Positions 7,052-7,903 of a DNA stretch of 7,903 nucleotides are shown piece by piece (position 1 is the stretch's first letter; each line of letters opens with the position of its first letter). The position numbers were made by a program, and so were the translations under genes. Source of the stretch: Treponema sp. GTDB lineage: Bacteria > Spirochaetota > Spirochaetia > Treponematales > Breznakiellaceae. Under the pieces are notes generated by a model. The model was not told the DNA's origin and made no database searches. It worked only from the letters and a program-made list of their open reading frames with translations. The stretch is taken from assembly GCA_009780285.1 (NCBI GenBank), contig WRAL01000054.1, positions 1-7,903 of the forward strand, in the 5' to 3' direction.

Positions 7052-7903
7052 CTAAAAAGCTTCGGCCTTAAAGCAAGCCGCGAAATGCCCCGGGCTTGTT
7101 TCGCGCAGATCGGGCGCGGCGGCGGCGCAGGAAGCGTCGGCGTAAGGGCAACGAGTTCTAAACTTGCAGCCCGAAGGCGGGCTTATAGGGCTTGGAATCT
7201 CGCCCCGCAGTTTTTGGCGCGGCCTGTTTTTTTCAAAATCAGGGTCCGCCGTCAAGATCGCGGAAATCAGCGCCTTGGTGTAGGGATGCTTTGGCTCGGA
7301 AAAAAGGCTCTCGCTTTGCGCAAGCTCAACCAAGTTCCCCAAATACATAACTCCAACCCTGTCGGAAATATGCCTGACCATCGAAAGGTCGTGGGAAATA
7401 AAAAGATAGGTAAGGTTGCGTTCCTTTTGCAGGCTTATAAGCAGGTTCACGATTTGCGCCTGTATGCTCACGTCCAAGGCGGAAATTGGCTCGTCGCATA
7501 CGATAAAGTCCGGGTCGACGGCCAAGGCCCTGGCGATGCCCACTCGCTGGCGCTGGCCGCCGGAAAGCTCGTGGGGAAAACGATTCGCGAAATCATTCGT
7601 AAGGCCTATTTTAAGGAGCAGCTCGTTTACGGCCTCCGCAAGCCGCGCGCGAGTCATGCTGCCGTGAACGGTCATGCCTTCGGAAATTATCTCTTCGATA
7701 GTCATCCTTGGATCCAGCGCTGAATAGGGATCCTGAAAAATCATTTGCGCGCTTTTCTTGTAGCGTAAAAGCTCGCCGCGGGACAGCTTAGCGTTTATGT
7801 CCTTGCCGTCGTACATAACGCTGCCGCCGCTCGGCGCGTAGAGCTTTAAGATCGTGCGCCCGCAAGTCGTCTTGCCGCAGCCGGATTCCCCGACCAGGCC
7901 CAA
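7052..7903 (-). CDS. Oligopeptide/dipeptide ABC importer ATP-binding subunit, OppF/DppF type (5' truncated)
   Basis: This is one of the two ATPases that power uptake of peptides through an Opp/Dpp-type importer at the inner membrane. The frame is open to the right edge, so the start and roughly the first 40-60 codons are outside the window. Numbering from the first visible codon: Walker A GESGCGKT (5-12), Q-loop QMIFQDPYSALDPR (53-66), ABC signature LSGGQRQR (113-120), Walker B FIVCDEP (133-139), D-loop SALD (141-144) and the H-loop histidine in FISHDLS (178-184). The oligopeptide-transporter C-terminal region follows, with HPYTKAL (206-212) and four cysteines (246, 252, 259, 277). This HPY extension marks the Opp/Dpp subfamily, and GESGCGKTT plus its probable last place in a transporter operon favour OppF/DppF over OppD/DppD. 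Permease, binding-protein and partner ATPase genes would be expected just beyond the right edge. Transported ligand is unknown; nickel or sugar-oligomer importers of the same family cannot be excluded. Confidence 0.94.
   Translation of the reverse strand: MGLVGESGCGKTTCGRTILKLYAPSGGSVMYDGKDINAKLSRGELLRYKKSAQMIFQDPYSALDPRMTIEEIISEGMTVHGSMTRARLAEAVNELLLKIGLTNDFANRFPHELSGGQRQRVGIARALAVDPDFIVCDEPISALDVSIQAQIVNLLISLQKERNLTYLFISHDLSMVRHISDRVGVMYLGNLVELAQSESLFSEPKHPYTKALISAILTADPDFEKNRPRQKLRGEIPSPISPPSGCKFRTRCPYADASCAAAAPDLRETSPGHFAACFKAEAF

Overview
The window reads as an ordinary, densely coded bacterial chromosome segment, most likely from a spirochaete of the Treponema type. That placement is an inference. 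It rests on an archaeal/eukaryotic-type methionyl-tRNA synthetase fused to a C-terminal tRNA-binding OB domain, combined with a FemAB-family enzyme and a TldD/TldE pair. A 16S or marker-gene comparison would be needed to confirm it. No tRNA, rRNA, CRISPR array, insertion sequence or phage gene is visible. No stretch above 300 bases lacks a gene; the largest gap is 81 bases (2877-2957).

Left block, plus strand: metG enters from the left edge already past its HIGH motif and ends at 1806. A FemAB-family peptidoglycan interpeptide-bridge transferase begins at or inside the end of metG and ends at 2876, so the two probably share a transcript. The 81-base gap that follows lies between convergent genes. 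It holds a weak terminator-like element and a short CACGGAG tandem motif.

Right block, minus strand (read from high to low coordinates): the ATPase subunit of an oligopeptide/dipeptide ABC importer (OppF/DppF type, cut by the right edge) is followed after 14 bases by tldD. tldD overlaps tldE by one base. After a 43-base gap containing a strong hairpin comes a cytoplasmic GH29 alpha-L-fucosidase. Spacing suggests that the importer subunit, tldD and tldE form one operon, which would link peptide uptake to a peptidase; the fucosidase may be a read-through member.

I did not find a clearly new biological system. The points most worth a second look are the peptide importer-TldD-TldE linkage, the altered C-terminal metal-site loop of TldD, the hairpin that replaces a recognisable ribosome binding site ahead of the fucosidase, and the CACGGAG motif between the convergent genes.
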